Shown here one piece after another: positions 39,705-47,859 of a stretch of DNA of 55,796 nt. Numbering within the stretch: position 1 is the first letter of the stretch; the number at the start of each line of letters is the position of its first letter. A program made the translations under genes and the position numbers. The notes under the pieces were generated by a model that was not told the origin of the DNA, did not search any database, and saw nothing but the letters and a program-made list of their open reading frames with translations. Origin of the DNA: JAOPZW01 sp036379935 (GTDB lineage: Bacteria; Actinomycetota; Thermoleophilia; Solirubrobacterales; Solirubrobacteraceae); assembly GCA_036379935.1 (NCBI GenBank), contig DASVFT010000174.1, forward strand, positions 1 through 55,796, given 5' to 3'.

Positions 39705-41305
39705 TCCGGCGGGGGGAGCAGCTTCCCGGGGTTCATGATCCCCGCCGGGTCGAGCTCGCGCTTGAGCGCCCGCAGGGCGGCCAGGCCGGTGTCGCCGACC
39801 TCCGCGCCCAGGTACGGCGCGTGGTCGCGTCCGACCGCGTGGTGATGCGTGATCGTCCCGCCGGCGGCCACGATCGCGTCGCTGGCGGCCCGCTTGGCCG
39901 CCGCCCAGCGCGCGAGCTCCTCGCCGGGCTCCACGCGCGTCATGAACGAGAAGTAGAGCGACGCGCCGGTCGGATAGAGGTGGGAGATGTGGCAGGCCAC
40001 GATCCGCGCGTGCTCCCTGAGGGCGTCGCCGACCGCGCGGTAGAGCGCGAAGAGCTGGGCCCACGTCGTCGCCGTCTCGAGCGTGTCTGCGAGCACGCCG
40101 CGATCCATGAGGTCGTCGCGCAGGTACGGCGCGCTGAAGCGCGTCCGCACCCACGCGCGACCGGCCTGCTGGCCGATGGCCACGCCACCCTGCGCGCGCA
40201 GGACCTCGACCGCCGCTTCGCGCCGCGTCCGCACGGCGTCCTCGCCGCCGCTCCACCCGACGATGGCGACCGCCCCGTTGGCCACGCCGCGCGCCCGCAG
40301 GTAGGCGCGCAGGGCCGTCGCGCGCGCGGCACCGAGGCCGGCGAGACCGATCCCCATCCGCGTCTCCTCCTCGTCGGAGAGGCGCGCGACGTCGGGCGCG
40401 ACGCCGTCCTGCTCCAGGCGCCGCAGCGCCTCCGCGCCCGCGCCGAAGCTCGGAAAGGCGAAGCCCTCGTGACGGCTGAGCTCCGGCGCCGGGCGCACGC
40501 ACACGGCGACGCGGGTGATGGGCCCGAGCACGCCCTCGGAGCCGATGACCATGCGCCGCAGCTCAGGCCCGGCAGCGCTCGCCGGCTGCGCGCGCAGCTC
40601 GAGATCGCCGGCCGGGGCCGCCAGGCGTGCCCCGACGACCAGGTCGTCGATGCGCCCGTAGCCCGTCGAGGCCTGGCCGGCCGAGCGCGTGGCCACGCAG
40701 CCGCCGATCGAGACGTACTCGTAGCTCTGCGGGTAGTGGCCCAGCGTGAAGCCCCGCTCGGCCAGGCGCGCGTCGAGCTCGATCGCCCGCATGCCGCCAC
40801 CCACGACCGCCACCTGCGAGCGCTCGTCGAGCCTCTCGAGCGCGTCGAGGCCGCCGAGATCGAGCGAGATCGCCGCGTCGAGGTCGCCGCGCACCGCCTC
40901 GAGGCCGCCGACCACGCTCGTCCCGCCGCCGAACGGCACGACCGCGACGCCGGCAGAGGCGCACGCCTCGAGCACCGCGCGGACCTCGTCGTGGTCGCGC
41001 GGCGCCAGCACGGCGTCGGGCGCTCCGGCGCAGTCGCCCCTCCTCTGGCGCACCAGGGCGGGGTAGGACTTGCCGCGGGCATGCAGCACGCGCGCGGCAC
41101 GATCGTCGCGCAGGATGTCGGGGAAGCGCTCGCGGACCGCCTGCGGCAGCCGCGGAGGGTCGATCCGGACGTCCTCGAGCGCCACGGGGCCGCGCGGCGC
41201 GTCGAGCTCGCCGAGCTCGCCCGCGAACCAGGCCAGCACCGCGTCGGGGGCCCCGGCGGCGCGGGCCTCCTCGCCCCATCCCCACCAGCGCATCTCACGC
41301 CCCAT
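39701..41305 (-). CDS. FAD-binding oxidase, alkyldihydroxyacetonephosphate-synthase-like
   Basis: A 534-residue VAO/PCMH-type flavoprotein. The N-terminal MRWWGWGEE, FAD segments AVVPFGGGTSVVGG, SYEYVSIGGCVATRSAGQASTGYGRIDDLV and IGSEGVLGPIT, and the C-terminal CHISHLYPTGASLYFSF and HHHAVGRDHAPYL (His cluster at the active site) match ADPS-type proteins. ADPS makes ether lipids in eukaryotes; bacterial homologues may act in ether-lipid synthesis or as 2-hydroxyacid oxidases. ATG 41305 has GGAGAG seven bases upstream and overlaps the SRPBCC gene stop by 11 bases. It is the last gene of the minus cluster. Confidence 0.92.
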   Translation of the reverse strand: MGREMRWWGWGEEARAAGAPDAVLAWFAGELGELDAPRGPVALEDVRIDPPRLPQAVRERFPDILRDDRAARVLHARGKSYPALVRQRRGDCAGAPDAVLAPRDHDEVRAVLEACASAGVAVVPFGGGTSVVGGLEAVRGDLDAAISLDLGGLDALERLDERSQVAVVGGGMRAIELDARLAERGFTLGHYPQSYEYVSIGGCVATRSAGQASTGYGRIDDLVVGARLAAPAGDLELRAQPASAAGPELRRMVIGSEGVLGPITRVAVCVRPAPELSRHEGFAFPSFGAGAEALRRLEQDGVAPDVARLSDEEETRMGIGLAGLGAARATALRAYLRARGVANGAVAIVGWSGGEDAVRTRREAAVEVLRAQGGVAIGQQAGRAWVRTRFSAPYLRDDLMDRGVLADTLETATTWAQLFALYRAVGDALREHARIVACHISHLYPTGASLYFSFMTRVEPGEELARWAAAKRAASDAIVAAGGTITHHHAVGRDHAPYLGAEVGDTGLAALRALKRELDPAGIMNPGKLLPPPD

Positions 41306-41732
41306 GCAGGCTCTCCAGCGCGGTGAGCGCGTCGTCGAGAAGGCGGCGGGTCGCGCGGCGCACCACGAAGCCTCCGAAGCGCGCCGTGCCGCGCAGGTCC
41401 TGGCGCACGACGATCGTCACCCGCGTCCCCGCGCCCTCGGCAGCAAGTCGCACGTCGGTGCGCGCCGCCATCATGATCCGCTCGAACGGCGAGCCCGCCA
41501 GCTCCTGCTCCCAGGCGCGATGCTCGGGCGCGCGCGAGTCGACGATCCGGAAGTCCGCCCGCACGGATCGCCCGCGCTCGGTGGTCAGCACCTCGGTGAA
41601 GTGCTCGCCGGTGACGTTCTCCACGCGCTCCACGTGCGGCCACCAGCGCGGCAGGTGGTACGGGTCGCTCACGGTCTCCCACACCCGCAAGGGGTCGTCG
41701 GCGACCGTGCGGCTGCGGCGCGTCGTCGGCAT
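41295..41732 (-). CDS. SRPBCC (polyketide cyclase/START-like) protein
   Basis: A 145-residue START-fold protein: WETVSDPYHLPRWWPHVERVENV at the N-terminus, TRVTIVVRQDLRGTARFGG in the middle, and a long C-terminal helix RATRRLLDDALTALESL. The fold binds hydrophobic ligands in a deep cavity; the ligand here is unknown. The start is ATG 41732, 16 bases after the apt stop and overlapping the downstream oxidase gene, so it belongs to the same transcript. Association with a lipid-type flavoenzyme makes a lipid ligand plausible (inference). Confidence 0.88.
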   Translation of the reverse strand: MPTTRRSRTVADDPLRVWETVSDPYHLPRWWPHVERVENVTGEHFTEVLTTERGRSVRADFRIVDSRAPEHRAWEQELAGSPFERIMMAARTDVRLAAEGAGTRVTIVVRQDLRGTARFGGFVVRRATRRLLDDALTALESLHGA

Positions 41733-41748
41733 GGACCGGCCGCTGAGC

Positions 41749-42276
41749 CTACTCGGCGTCGTATGAGATGAGCGCGTGGACCGGGTAGCCGGCCAGCCGC
41801 TCGCGCCCGGCCAGGAAGGCGAGCTCGATGAGGAACGCGCAGCCGACCACCTGGCCGCCGAGCTGCTCCACGAGCTCGGACAGCGCCTTGGCCGTGCCGC
41901 CCGTGGCCAGCAGATCGTCGTGGACGAGCACGCGGGCCCCGGCGGCCACGGCGTCGGAGTGGAGCTCCAGGGCGTCGGTGCCGTACTCCAGCAGGTACTC
42001 GGCGCGGACCGTCTCGTGCGGCAGCTTGCCGGGCTTGCGGGCCAGGACGAAGCCGGCGTGCAGCTCGCGGGCCAGCGCGGGCCCGAGCAGGAACCCGCGC
42101 GCCTCCGCGCCGATGACCACGTCGACGTCGAGATCGCGCGCGTAGTCCGCCAGCCCGCTGACCGCCGCCTCGAGCCCCGCGGGCGACGCCAGGATCGGCG
42201 TGATGTCCTTGAAGACGATCCCGGGCTTGGGGAAGTCCGGGATGTTGCGCACGAGCGCGGCGAGGTCGACGGCCAC
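41749..42276 (-). CDS. apt: Adenine phosphoribosyltransferase
   Basis: A 175-residue purine salvage enzyme converting adenine and PRPP to AMP. Signatures are IPDFPKPGIVFKDITPIL (residues 12-29), VIGAEARGFLLG, the KPGKLPHETVRAEYLLEYG flexible loop, and the PRPP motif VLVHDDLLATGGTA (116-129). The length is normal. The start is GTG 42276. It follows the ftsR-like gene by 44 bases that contain an 8-bp inverted repeat. A purine permease that could supply its substrate is encoded at 2.8-4.2 kb. Confidence 0.96.
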   Translation of the reverse strand: MAVDLAALVRNIPDFPKPGIVFKDITPILASPAGLEAAVSGLADYARDLDVDVVIGAEARGFLLGPALARELHAGFVLARKPGKLPHETVRAEYLLEYGTDALELHSDAVAAGARVLVHDDLLATGGTAKALSELVEQLGGQVVGCAFLIELAFLAGRERLAGYPVHALISYDAE

Positions 42277-42284
42277 TAGCTGGT

Positions 42285-42315
42285 TGATTCCATGGCAGCG
42301 GGGGTCGTGGAATCA
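42285..42315. promoter_or_regulatory. Inverted repeat TGATTCCA-N15-TGGAATCA
   Basis: Two perfect 8-base arms (42285-42292 and 42308-42315) flank a G-rich 15-base spacer, in the gap between the ftsR-like stop and the apt start. It could be an operator or an RNA hairpin controlling apt; there is no T-run to make it a classical terminator. The spacing is not that of a typical MerR site (19-20 bases between -35 and -10 with a tight dyad). Confidence 0.45.
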
Positions 42316-42320
42316 CCCAT

Positions 42321-43085
42321 CTAGCTGACGATCTTGCGCAGATCCCGGATGAGCAGCAGGTGCTTGAGGTGGGTCGTCACCGCGGCGAGGTTCTCGAGCG
42401 CCTCGATGGCCTCATTGCGGCGCTTGGCGTTGCGCGAGCGCAGCGCCGGAGCCAGGATCTGCTGCAAGAGCGCGGCCTCGCGATCGGCGCTCGTGCGGAA
42501 CGCGCGCAGGTTGCGCCCGCCGACGCCGTAGCGGGCCAGCTCGGTCACGGCGCGCACGATCTCGCGCTCGGTCTCGTCGAAGTACTTGGTCCCCGCGCGG
42601 ATCTCCCCCTTGATCACGCCGTACTCCTCGAGCTCGGAGACCAGGCGCGGGTCGGCGCGCGTCTCCTCGATGACGTCGTCCAGCGAGTAGAGCGCCCCGT
42701 TGGAGGGAGCGGTCACCGATGGGCGCCGCTTGCTGCGCGCGCCGCCGCCGCCGTCGCCGGTCGGCGCGGCCACGTCGCTCCCCGCGCGCCCCGAGGCCAG
42801 TTCCTGGCGGATGACGCGCAGCGGCAGGAACTCGTCGCGCTGCAGGCGCAGGATCGTGCGCAGGCGCTGGACGTCGCCGGCCGAGTAGAGCCGATAGCCG
42901 CCGGGCGTGCGCCGCGGAGCCAGCAGCTTCTGATCCTCGAGGTACCGGATCTTCGAGATCGAGATGTCGGGGAACTCCTGCTCGAGCGCCTTGCACACCG
43001 CGCCGATGGTCATCGCCTTGCGCGGAGCGCCACCCTCGTGGTCGAGGTCGGCGGGAGCGAGTCCCTGTTCGTCCTGGACGGCCAT
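42321..43085 (-). CDS. ftsR: FtsR-like MerR-family transcription regulator
   Basis: A 254-residue regulator. A MerR winged HTH lies at about residues 24-100 (MTIGAVCKALEQEFPDISISKIRYLEDQKLLAPRRTPGGYRLYS, PLRVIRQEL), followed by a Gly-rich linker and a second domain at about 128-254 (YSLDDVIEETRADPRLVSELEEYGVI, GTKYFDETEREIVRAVTELARYGV, LKHLLLIRDLRKIV), as in M. tuberculosis Rv1828 and corynebacterial FtsR, which regulates ftsZ. No effector-binding Cys or pocket is evident. It directly follows the FHA gene, 3 bases apart, the same order as garA-Rv1828. The symbol rests on similarity and gene order. Confidence 0.88.
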   Translation of the reverse strand: MAVQDEQGLAPADLDHEGGAPRKAMTIGAVCKALEQEFPDISISKIRYLEDQKLLAPRRTPGGYRLYSAGDVQRLRTILRLQRDEFLPLRVIRQELASGRAGSDVAAPTGDGGGGARSKRRPSVTAPSNGALYSLDDVIEETRADPRLVSELEEYGVIKGEIRAGTKYFDETEREIVRAVTELARYGVGGRNLRAFRTSADREAALLQQILAPALRSRNAKRRNEAIEALENLAAVTTHLKHLLLIRDLRKIVS

Positions 43086-43088
43086 GGC

Positions 43089-43565
43089 TTACTGGGAGAG
43101 GAAGGTGAGCTTGAACTTGCCGACCTGGAGCTCGTCGCCGTCCTCCAGGCGGTGGGACTCGATGCGATGGCGGTTGACGTAGGTGCCGTTGAGCGAGCCG
43201 AGGTCGTCGAGGTAGTGGTCGCCGCCGCGCCTGACCAGCAGCGCGTGGTCGCGCGACACGGTGACGTCGTCGAGGAACACGTCGGAGTCCGGGCGCCGGC
43301 CGATCGTCATGCGGTCGTGGTCCAGCGCGAAGGACTCCCCCACGCGGCCGCCGCCGGCGCGGATGACCAGCGCCGCGCCTTCGTGGGCCACGACCTCCTC
43401 GACGTCGACCGGGACGAGCTCGCCGGTCTCGTCGATCTTGTAGGTCGCGGTCGAAGGCTCGCCGCCCGCGCGCTCCTCGCGCGCGCCCAGGAACGACCCG
43501 CACTTCTGGCAGTAGTTCGCTCCGTCGGCGTTGACGAAGCCGCACTCCGGGCAGTGGAGCGCCAT
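43089..43565 (-). CDS. Zinc-ribbon FHA protein (GarA/OdhI-like)
   Basis: A 158-residue phosphothreonine-binding adaptor. A zinc ribbon at the N-terminus has Cys5, Cys8, Cys19, Cys22 (CPECG and CQKCG). A Thr-containing linker (about residues 37-50, PSTATYKIDETGEL) could be a kinase target like the GarA ETTS motif. The FHA domain covers about 65-155 with Arg90 (IGRRPDSD), Ser104 (TVSRDH) and GSLNGTYVN. In mycobacteria and corynebacteria the protein controls 2-oxoglutarate flux under Ser/Thr kinases; the extra zinc ribbon is not in GarA. It sits between the rsiG-like and ftsR-like genes. Confidence 0.92.
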   Translation of the reverse strand: MALHCPECGFVNADGANYCQKCGSFLGAREERAGGEPSTATYKIDETGELVPVDVEEVVAHEGAALVIRAGGGRVGESFALDHDRMTIGRRPDSDVFLDDVTVSRDHALLVRRGGDHYLDDLGSLNGTYVNRHRIESHRLEDGDELQVGKFKLTFLSQ

Positions 43566-43577
43566 CGCGGCCCGTCG

Positions 43578-43841
43578 CTACTCGACGTCGGGGCCCTCGG
43601 CTCCGACTGCCCGGCCGGCGAGGATGTCGGTGAGCTTCTGGACGTCATCGCCGGTGATGACGTCTTCGCCCGTCTCGTGCTTCTTGCGCAGCCGGTTGAC
43701 CAGCTCCGCGCGCAGGATGTCGATCTTCCCGTGCAGGATCCGGCGCTTGTAGGAGATGTCGATCTCCTCCTCGGTGAGCTGCTGGATGTACTCCTTCAGC
43801 TCCTGATCGGAGAGCGAGCCCAGATCGGGGAACGTGTCCAT
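43578..43841 (-). CDS. rsiG: RsiG-like c-di-GMP-responsive anti-sigma protein
   Basis: An 87-residue helical protein of the family often labelled 'aerial mycelium formation protein'. One c-di-GMP motif E-x3-S-x2-R-x3-Q-x3-D is recognisable as Glu26, Ser30, Arg33, His37, Asp41, with Q replaced by H. The surrounding LTEEEIDISYKRRILHGKIDILRAELVNRLRKK is a long coiled-coil-like helix. A preceding short helix (LSDQELKEYIQQL) completes a hairpin. Streptomyces RsiG has two motif copies; one copy implies a homodimer, as in Rubrobacter. It should sequester a WhiG-type sigma, which is not encoded in this window. Its own promoter is at 43849-43876. Confidence 0.82.
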   Translation of the reverse strand: MDTFPDLGSLSDQELKEYIQQLTEEEIDISYKRRILHGKIDILRAELVNRLRKKHETGEDVITGDDVQKLTDILAGRAVGAEGPDVE

Positions 43842-43848
43842 GGGCGCG

Positions 43849-43876
43849 AGCATACCAGCGGATTGCCCACGCTCAA
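43849..43876 (-). promoter_or_regulatory. Promoter of the rsiG-garA-ftsR transcript, probably leaderless
   Basis: On the minus strand, -35 TTGAGC (43871-43876) and -10 TATGCT (43849-43854) are 16 bases apart, and the rsiG ATG follows the -10 by seven bases. RNA would therefore start at or next to the A of the ATG. The promoter overlaps the last codons of pgsA. No ribosome binding site is present. Confidence 0.6.
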
Positions 43877-44502
43877 GCTGAGGTTGAGGGTCTTGCATCG
43901 CGCACGTACAGCGCGGTGGCCCACAAGGTCAGCGCGACGCCGAGATAGAGCAGGACGTCGGCCACCGTCTCCACGCCGCACAGGGCCAGGAAGATCGCGG
44001 ACATCACGGGCCAGACCGCCCAGCGCCCGACCATGTTGATGCGCAGCTCGCGGCCCCGCCGCAGGGCCTCGCGGCCGGCCACGAGCATGAACAGCTCGCG
44101 CGCCACGAGCACGGCCAGGGCCCAGCGCGGCAGCAGGTCGTGATACCAGCAGGCGGCCACGCCGCAGAGGACCAGCAGCCGGTCGACGATCGGGTCCAGC
44201 AGCGCGCCGAACCGGCTGTACTGGCCGGTCACGCGCGCGGCGATGCCGTCCGCGTAGTCGGTCCAGGCGGCGACGGCGTAGAGCGCCGCTGCCCACGCCT
44301 CGACGCCGGTGTCGCTGGAGAGCTCGATGGCGAGGAAGAAGGGCAGCAGCGCGAGGCGCAGCAGGCCGATCGCGTTGGGCAGCGTCCAGACGTGCAGCGG
44401 CTGGCCGCGCAGCGTCTGCGGCGGCGGCGGGCCCGAGCGGTCCAGGCCTGACAGGCGCCGGAAGGTCAGCCGCCGGCGCCGCTCTACGGGAGGCTCGCCC
44501 AC
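43873..44502 (-). CDS. pgsA: CDP-alcohol phosphatidyltransferase (PgsA-like)
   Basis: A 209-residue membrane enzyme. The CDP-alcohol motif D-x2-DG-x2-AR-x8-G-x3-D-x3-D is present in TDYADGIAARVTGQYSRFGALLDPIVD. About six hydrophobic segments follow a basic cytosolic start (RRRRLTFRRL). The LHVWTLPNAIGLLRLALLPFFLA segment resembles CDP-diacylglycerol:glycerol-3-phosphate transferases, so phosphatidylglycerophosphate synthase is most likely; an inositol-phosphate or cardiolipin-type activity is possible. The start is GTG 44502, overlapping the proS stop by 19 bases. Confidence 0.88.
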   Translation of the reverse strand: MGEPPVERRRRLTFRRLSGLDRSGPPPPQTLRGQPLHVWTLPNAIGLLRLALLPFFLAIELSSDTGVEAWAAALYAVAAWTDYADGIAARVTGQYSRFGALLDPIVDRLLVLCGVAACWYHDLLPRWALAVLVARELFMLVAGREALRRGRELRINMVGRWAVWPVMSAIFLALCGVETVADVLLYLGVALTLWATALYVRDARPSTSA

Positions 44503-46142
44503 AGCTCGCGCACCGCGTCGGCGGCGCCCTGCAGCGGCACGCCGTCCTCGTGGTCGGCGCGCCCGCGGCGGGCCTGTGCCTCAGCCCGACCGGACTCGAG
44601 CGCCCGCTTGCCGACCGTCAGGCGCAGCGGGACGCCCAGCAGCTCGGCGTCGGCGAACTTCTCCCCCGGGCCCGCGTCGCGGTCGTCCAGGAGCACCTCG
44701 AAGCCGGCCTCCGACAGCTCGGCGTAGAGCGCCTCGGCGGCCTCGCGCTCCGGCGTCCCGGGCTTGCCGATGACCACGATCTCGACGTCCCAGGGCGCGA
44801 TCGCGCGCGGCCACGAGATCCCGCGCTCGTCGGCGTGCTGCTCGATCGCCGCGGCGGTCACGCGGGCCGGGCCGATGCCGTAGGAGCCCATGACGATGAG
44901 CTGCTCGGAGCCGTTCTCGTCGAGATAGGTGGCGCCCAGCGGCTCGGAGAAGCGCGTCCCGAGCTTGAAGATGTTGCCGATCTCGATCGCCGGCTCGATG
45001 CGGATCGGGTTGCCGTTGACGGTGTCGCCGGCCTCGACGGTGCGCACGTCGCCGCGCTCACCCCCGTCGATGCTGACGACGTGGTGGTAGTCGGGACGAT
45101 TGGCGCCGGCCACGTAGGGCTGGCCGGCCACGATCGCCTCGTCGTAGAGCGTGGGCACGTCGCTCGTCGGGCCCAGGAAGCCGGGCGGCCCCGGCAGCTC
45201 GTCCTCGCGGGCAGGCCGGAAGGGCTCCTTCAGGGCGTTGGCCAGCTTGATCTCGTTGACGCGGTGGTCGCCGCGCACGAAGGCCATGACGAGGCCGCGC
45301 GACTCGGTGATCACGGGATAGGCCTTCAGCACGTTGCCGGGATGCACGCCCAGCGAGCCGGCCACCCCGGCGATCGTCGTCTGGCCCGGCGTGTGCAGGT
45401 CGCCCTCCAGCTCGATCGAGGGCACCGCCTGCGGGTCGGCGCTGGCCACCTCGGTGTTGGCGGCATAGCCCGGGGCCAGCGCGACGTCGTTCTCGCCCGC
45501 TGGGCACGGCGCCATGTACTCGTGGGCCCCGAACCCGCCCATCATCCCCACGTCGGACTCGACGCGGTACCACTCCAGGCCGGTCCGGTCGAAGATGCGG
45601 TCGTAGGCCTCGACGAACTTCTCGTAGGAGGCCTGGAGGCCCTCGAGGTCGCGATCGAAGGAGTAGGCGTCCTTCATGACGAACTCCCGCGTGCGCAGCA
45701 CGCCGGCGCGCGGGCGCGGCTCGTCGCGGCCCTTGGTCTGGAAGTGGTAGAGCAGCAGCGGCAGCTGGCGGTAGGAGCGCACCGCCTGGGCCACGTGGAA
45801 GGTCACCGTCTCCTCGTGGCTCAGGGCCAGGACGAGGTCGGCGCCGCGACGGTCGGTCAGCTTGAAGACCTCGTCGAACGGATACCGCCCCGAGCGCTTC
45901 CACAGCTCGGCCGGCGTGATGACCGGCATCAGCATCTCCTGGGCCCCGATGCGGTCGATCTCCTCGCGGACGATCCGCACCACGTTCTGGTGGACGCGCC
46001 AGCCGGCCGGGAGCCAGCTCCACAGCCCGGCGCCGACCTGGCGCACGAGGCCGGCGCGGACGCCGAGCTTGTGCGAGAGCGCCTCGGCATCGGCCGGGTC
46101 CTGGCGCTCGGTGGGCAGGAAGTAGCGATCGAGGCGGGTCAT
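44484..46142 (-). CDS. proS: Prolyl-tRNA synthetase
   Basis: A 552-residue bacterial-type class II synthetase with an inserted YbaK-like editing domain (about residues 225-385: TTIAGVAGSLGVHPGNVLKAY, LVMAFVRGDHRVNEIKLANAL). Motif 1 is in the HQNVVRIVREEIDRIGAQEMLMPVITP region; motif 2 is RPRAGVLRTREFVMKDAYSF; motif 3 is SYGIGPARVTAAAIEQHADERGISWP. The anticodon-binding domain is at the C-terminus. The start is ATG 46142, with TAACCT ten bases upstream. It stands in the ispC-rseP-ispG-proS gene order seen in many bacteria. Confidence 0.97.
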   Translation of the reverse strand: MTRLDRYFLPTERQDPADAEALSHKLGVRAGLVRQVGAGLWSWLPAGWRVHQNVVRIVREEIDRIGAQEMLMPVITPAELWKRSGRYPFDEVFKLTDRRGADLVLALSHEETVTFHVAQAVRSYRQLPLLLYHFQTKGRDEPRPRAGVLRTREFVMKDAYSFDRDLEGLQASYEKFVEAYDRIFDRTGLEWYRVESDVGMMGGFGAHEYMAPCPAGENDVALAPGYAANTEVASADPQAVPSIELEGDLHTPGQTTIAGVAGSLGVHPGNVLKAYPVITESRGLVMAFVRGDHRVNEIKLANALKEPFRPAREDELPGPPGFLGPTSDVPTLYDEAIVAGQPYVAGANRPDYHHVVSIDGGERGDVRTVEAGDTVNGNPIRIEPAIEIGNIFKLGTRFSEPLGATYLDENGSEQLIVMGSYGIGPARVTAAAIEQHADERGISWPRAIAPWDVEIVVIGKPGTPEREAAEALYAELSEAGFEVLLDDRDAGPGEKFADAELLGVPLRLTVGKRALESGRAEAQARRGRADHEDGVPLQGAADAVRELWASLP

Positions 46143-46155
46143 CCGCCGCCGAAGG

Positions 46156-47076
46156 TTATCGGCGCACTACGTGCTCACACCCGCGCAGCCGGTCGCGGCG
46201 GTCGGCCGTGACCCGGTCGTCGCCGGGGCCGCACTCGACGACGTCGCGCGCGCCGTCGCGGGCGCTGACGGCATCGTTGCCGGCGCCCGCGCGCACGAGG
46301 TCGCGGCCGGTGCCGGGAGCGAGCTGGTCGTCGCCGTCCCCGCCGATGAGCACGTCGCGCCTGGCCCCGCCGCGCAGGCGGTCGTTGCCGCCGCCGCCGA
46401 CGAGGCGGTCGCGGCCGTCGCCGCCCCACAGCCCGTCGTTGCCGCCGTCGCCGTCGAGGACGTCGTTGCCGCTCCCGCCCCACAGGCAGTCGTCGCCGTC
46501 GCCTCCGCGCAGCAGGTCCGAGCCCTCGAGGCCGAGGAGCGTGTCGCCGAACGACGTGCCGTCGAGGACGTCGTCGTCACGCCCGCCGCGCTGGGCGTTG
46601 GCGCATGGCGGCGCCGCGAGCGCCAGCGGCGGTGGCGCCACGCTGGGCTCTGTCACGAGCGTGTCGACGCTCGCGCGATGATCCGAGGGCGTCGGGTCGG
46701 TGCTCGTCGTGGTGGCGGTGATCACGTGGTGCAGCGTCGCGCCGACTCTCGTCCCGGCCAGCACGATGGTGACCGTGCGGCTCTCGCCCGCTGGGATGCT
46801 GGGCAGCCAGCAGTGCAGCGGGTCGCCGGACGTGCACGAGCCGTCGCCGCCCGTGCGCACCAGTCGCGCATCCTCGGGGATGGGGTCGGTCAGGGTGACC
46901 CCCGTGGCCGCGCTCGGACCGCTGTTGGCGACCGTCACCGCGTAGGACGCCTCGGCCTCGACCACGGCGAACGCGGGGCCCGTGGCCGTCAGGGCGATGT
47001 CGGCGTTGGCCGCGCGGGCGCCCGCGGGGGCGACGAGCAGGAGGCAGAGCAGCGCAAGGGCGCACCGGACCGGCAT
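46156..47076 (-). CDS. Secreted DUF11 plus RTX calcium-binding repeat protein
   Basis: A 306-residue secreted protein starting at ATG 47076. It has a signal peptide at 1-22; a DUF11-type beta domain at about 25-135 (YAVTVANSGPSAATGVTLTDPIPEDARLV, GESRTVTIVL); and a Gly/Asp-rich RTX array at about 160-300 with around eight GGxGxDxLxGG-like nonapeptide pairs (GGDGDDCLWGGSGNDVLDGDGG and so on), degenerating at the end and closing with a Cys. RTX repeats fold on calcium outside the cell. No type I secretion genes are nearby, and the signal peptide implies Sec export. It is divergent from sodA, 74 bases apart. Confidence 0.9.
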   Translation of the reverse strand: MPVRCALALLCLLLVAPAGARAANADIALTATGPAFAVVEAEASYAVTVANSGPSAATGVTLTDPIPEDARLVRTGGDGSCTSGDPLHCWLPSIPAGESRTVTIVLAGTRVGATLHHVITATTTSTDPTPSDHRASVDTLVTEPSVAPPPLALAAPPCANAQRGGRDDDVLDGTSFGDTLLGLEGSDLLRGGDGDDCLWGGSGNDVLDGDGGNDGLWGGDGRDRLVGGGGNDRLRGGARRDVLIGGDGDDQLAPGTGRDLVRAGAGNDAVSARDGARDVVECGPGDDRVTADRRDRLRGCEHVVRR

Positions 47077-47150
47077 GACGGGACCTTCAACGCATCGGCG
47101 GACGGATATGTTTCGGTGAGGACCCGGCACCCCCAGAACAGGAGACGGCA

Positions 47151-47753
<603 letters not shown>

Positions 47754-47759
<6 letters not shown>

Positions 47760-47803
47760 CCGCTGTGGGCGGCTGACCACTTGGGAGGCTGAGCGCTGTG
47801 GGC
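47754..47803. repeat. Three-copy 16-17-base tandem repeat overlapping the sodA stop
   Basis: Units at 47754-47770, 47771-47786 and 47787-47803 share GGCTGAnC...TGGG (units 1 and 3 differ at one base; unit 2 is more diverged). The sodA TGA stop lies in unit 1 and the repeat carries TGA in every unit, so expansion would not extend the protein in that frame. Confidence 0.7.
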
Positions 47804-47805
47804 GC

Positions 47806-47831
47806 GAGGTTGCGGCGCTGGCCGCAACCTC
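47806..47831 (+). terminator. Hairpin downstream of sodA (10-bp perfect stem)
   Basis: GAGGTTGCGG (47806-47815), a six-base loop, and CCGCAACCTC (47822-47831) form a perfect stem 47 bases after the sodA stop. It has no T-run, as is common for actinobacterial terminators. It also lies just before the TAGCGT element that may start the next gene. Confidence 0.65.
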
Positions 47832-47859
47832 CGCGCGCACATAGCGTTCCCGACCCTCG

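Noticed and set aside
46320..46560. CRISPR-like short repeats
   Set aside because: The periodic G/C-rich pattern is the codon-level repeat of the RTX calcium-binding array, not repeats with unique spacers.
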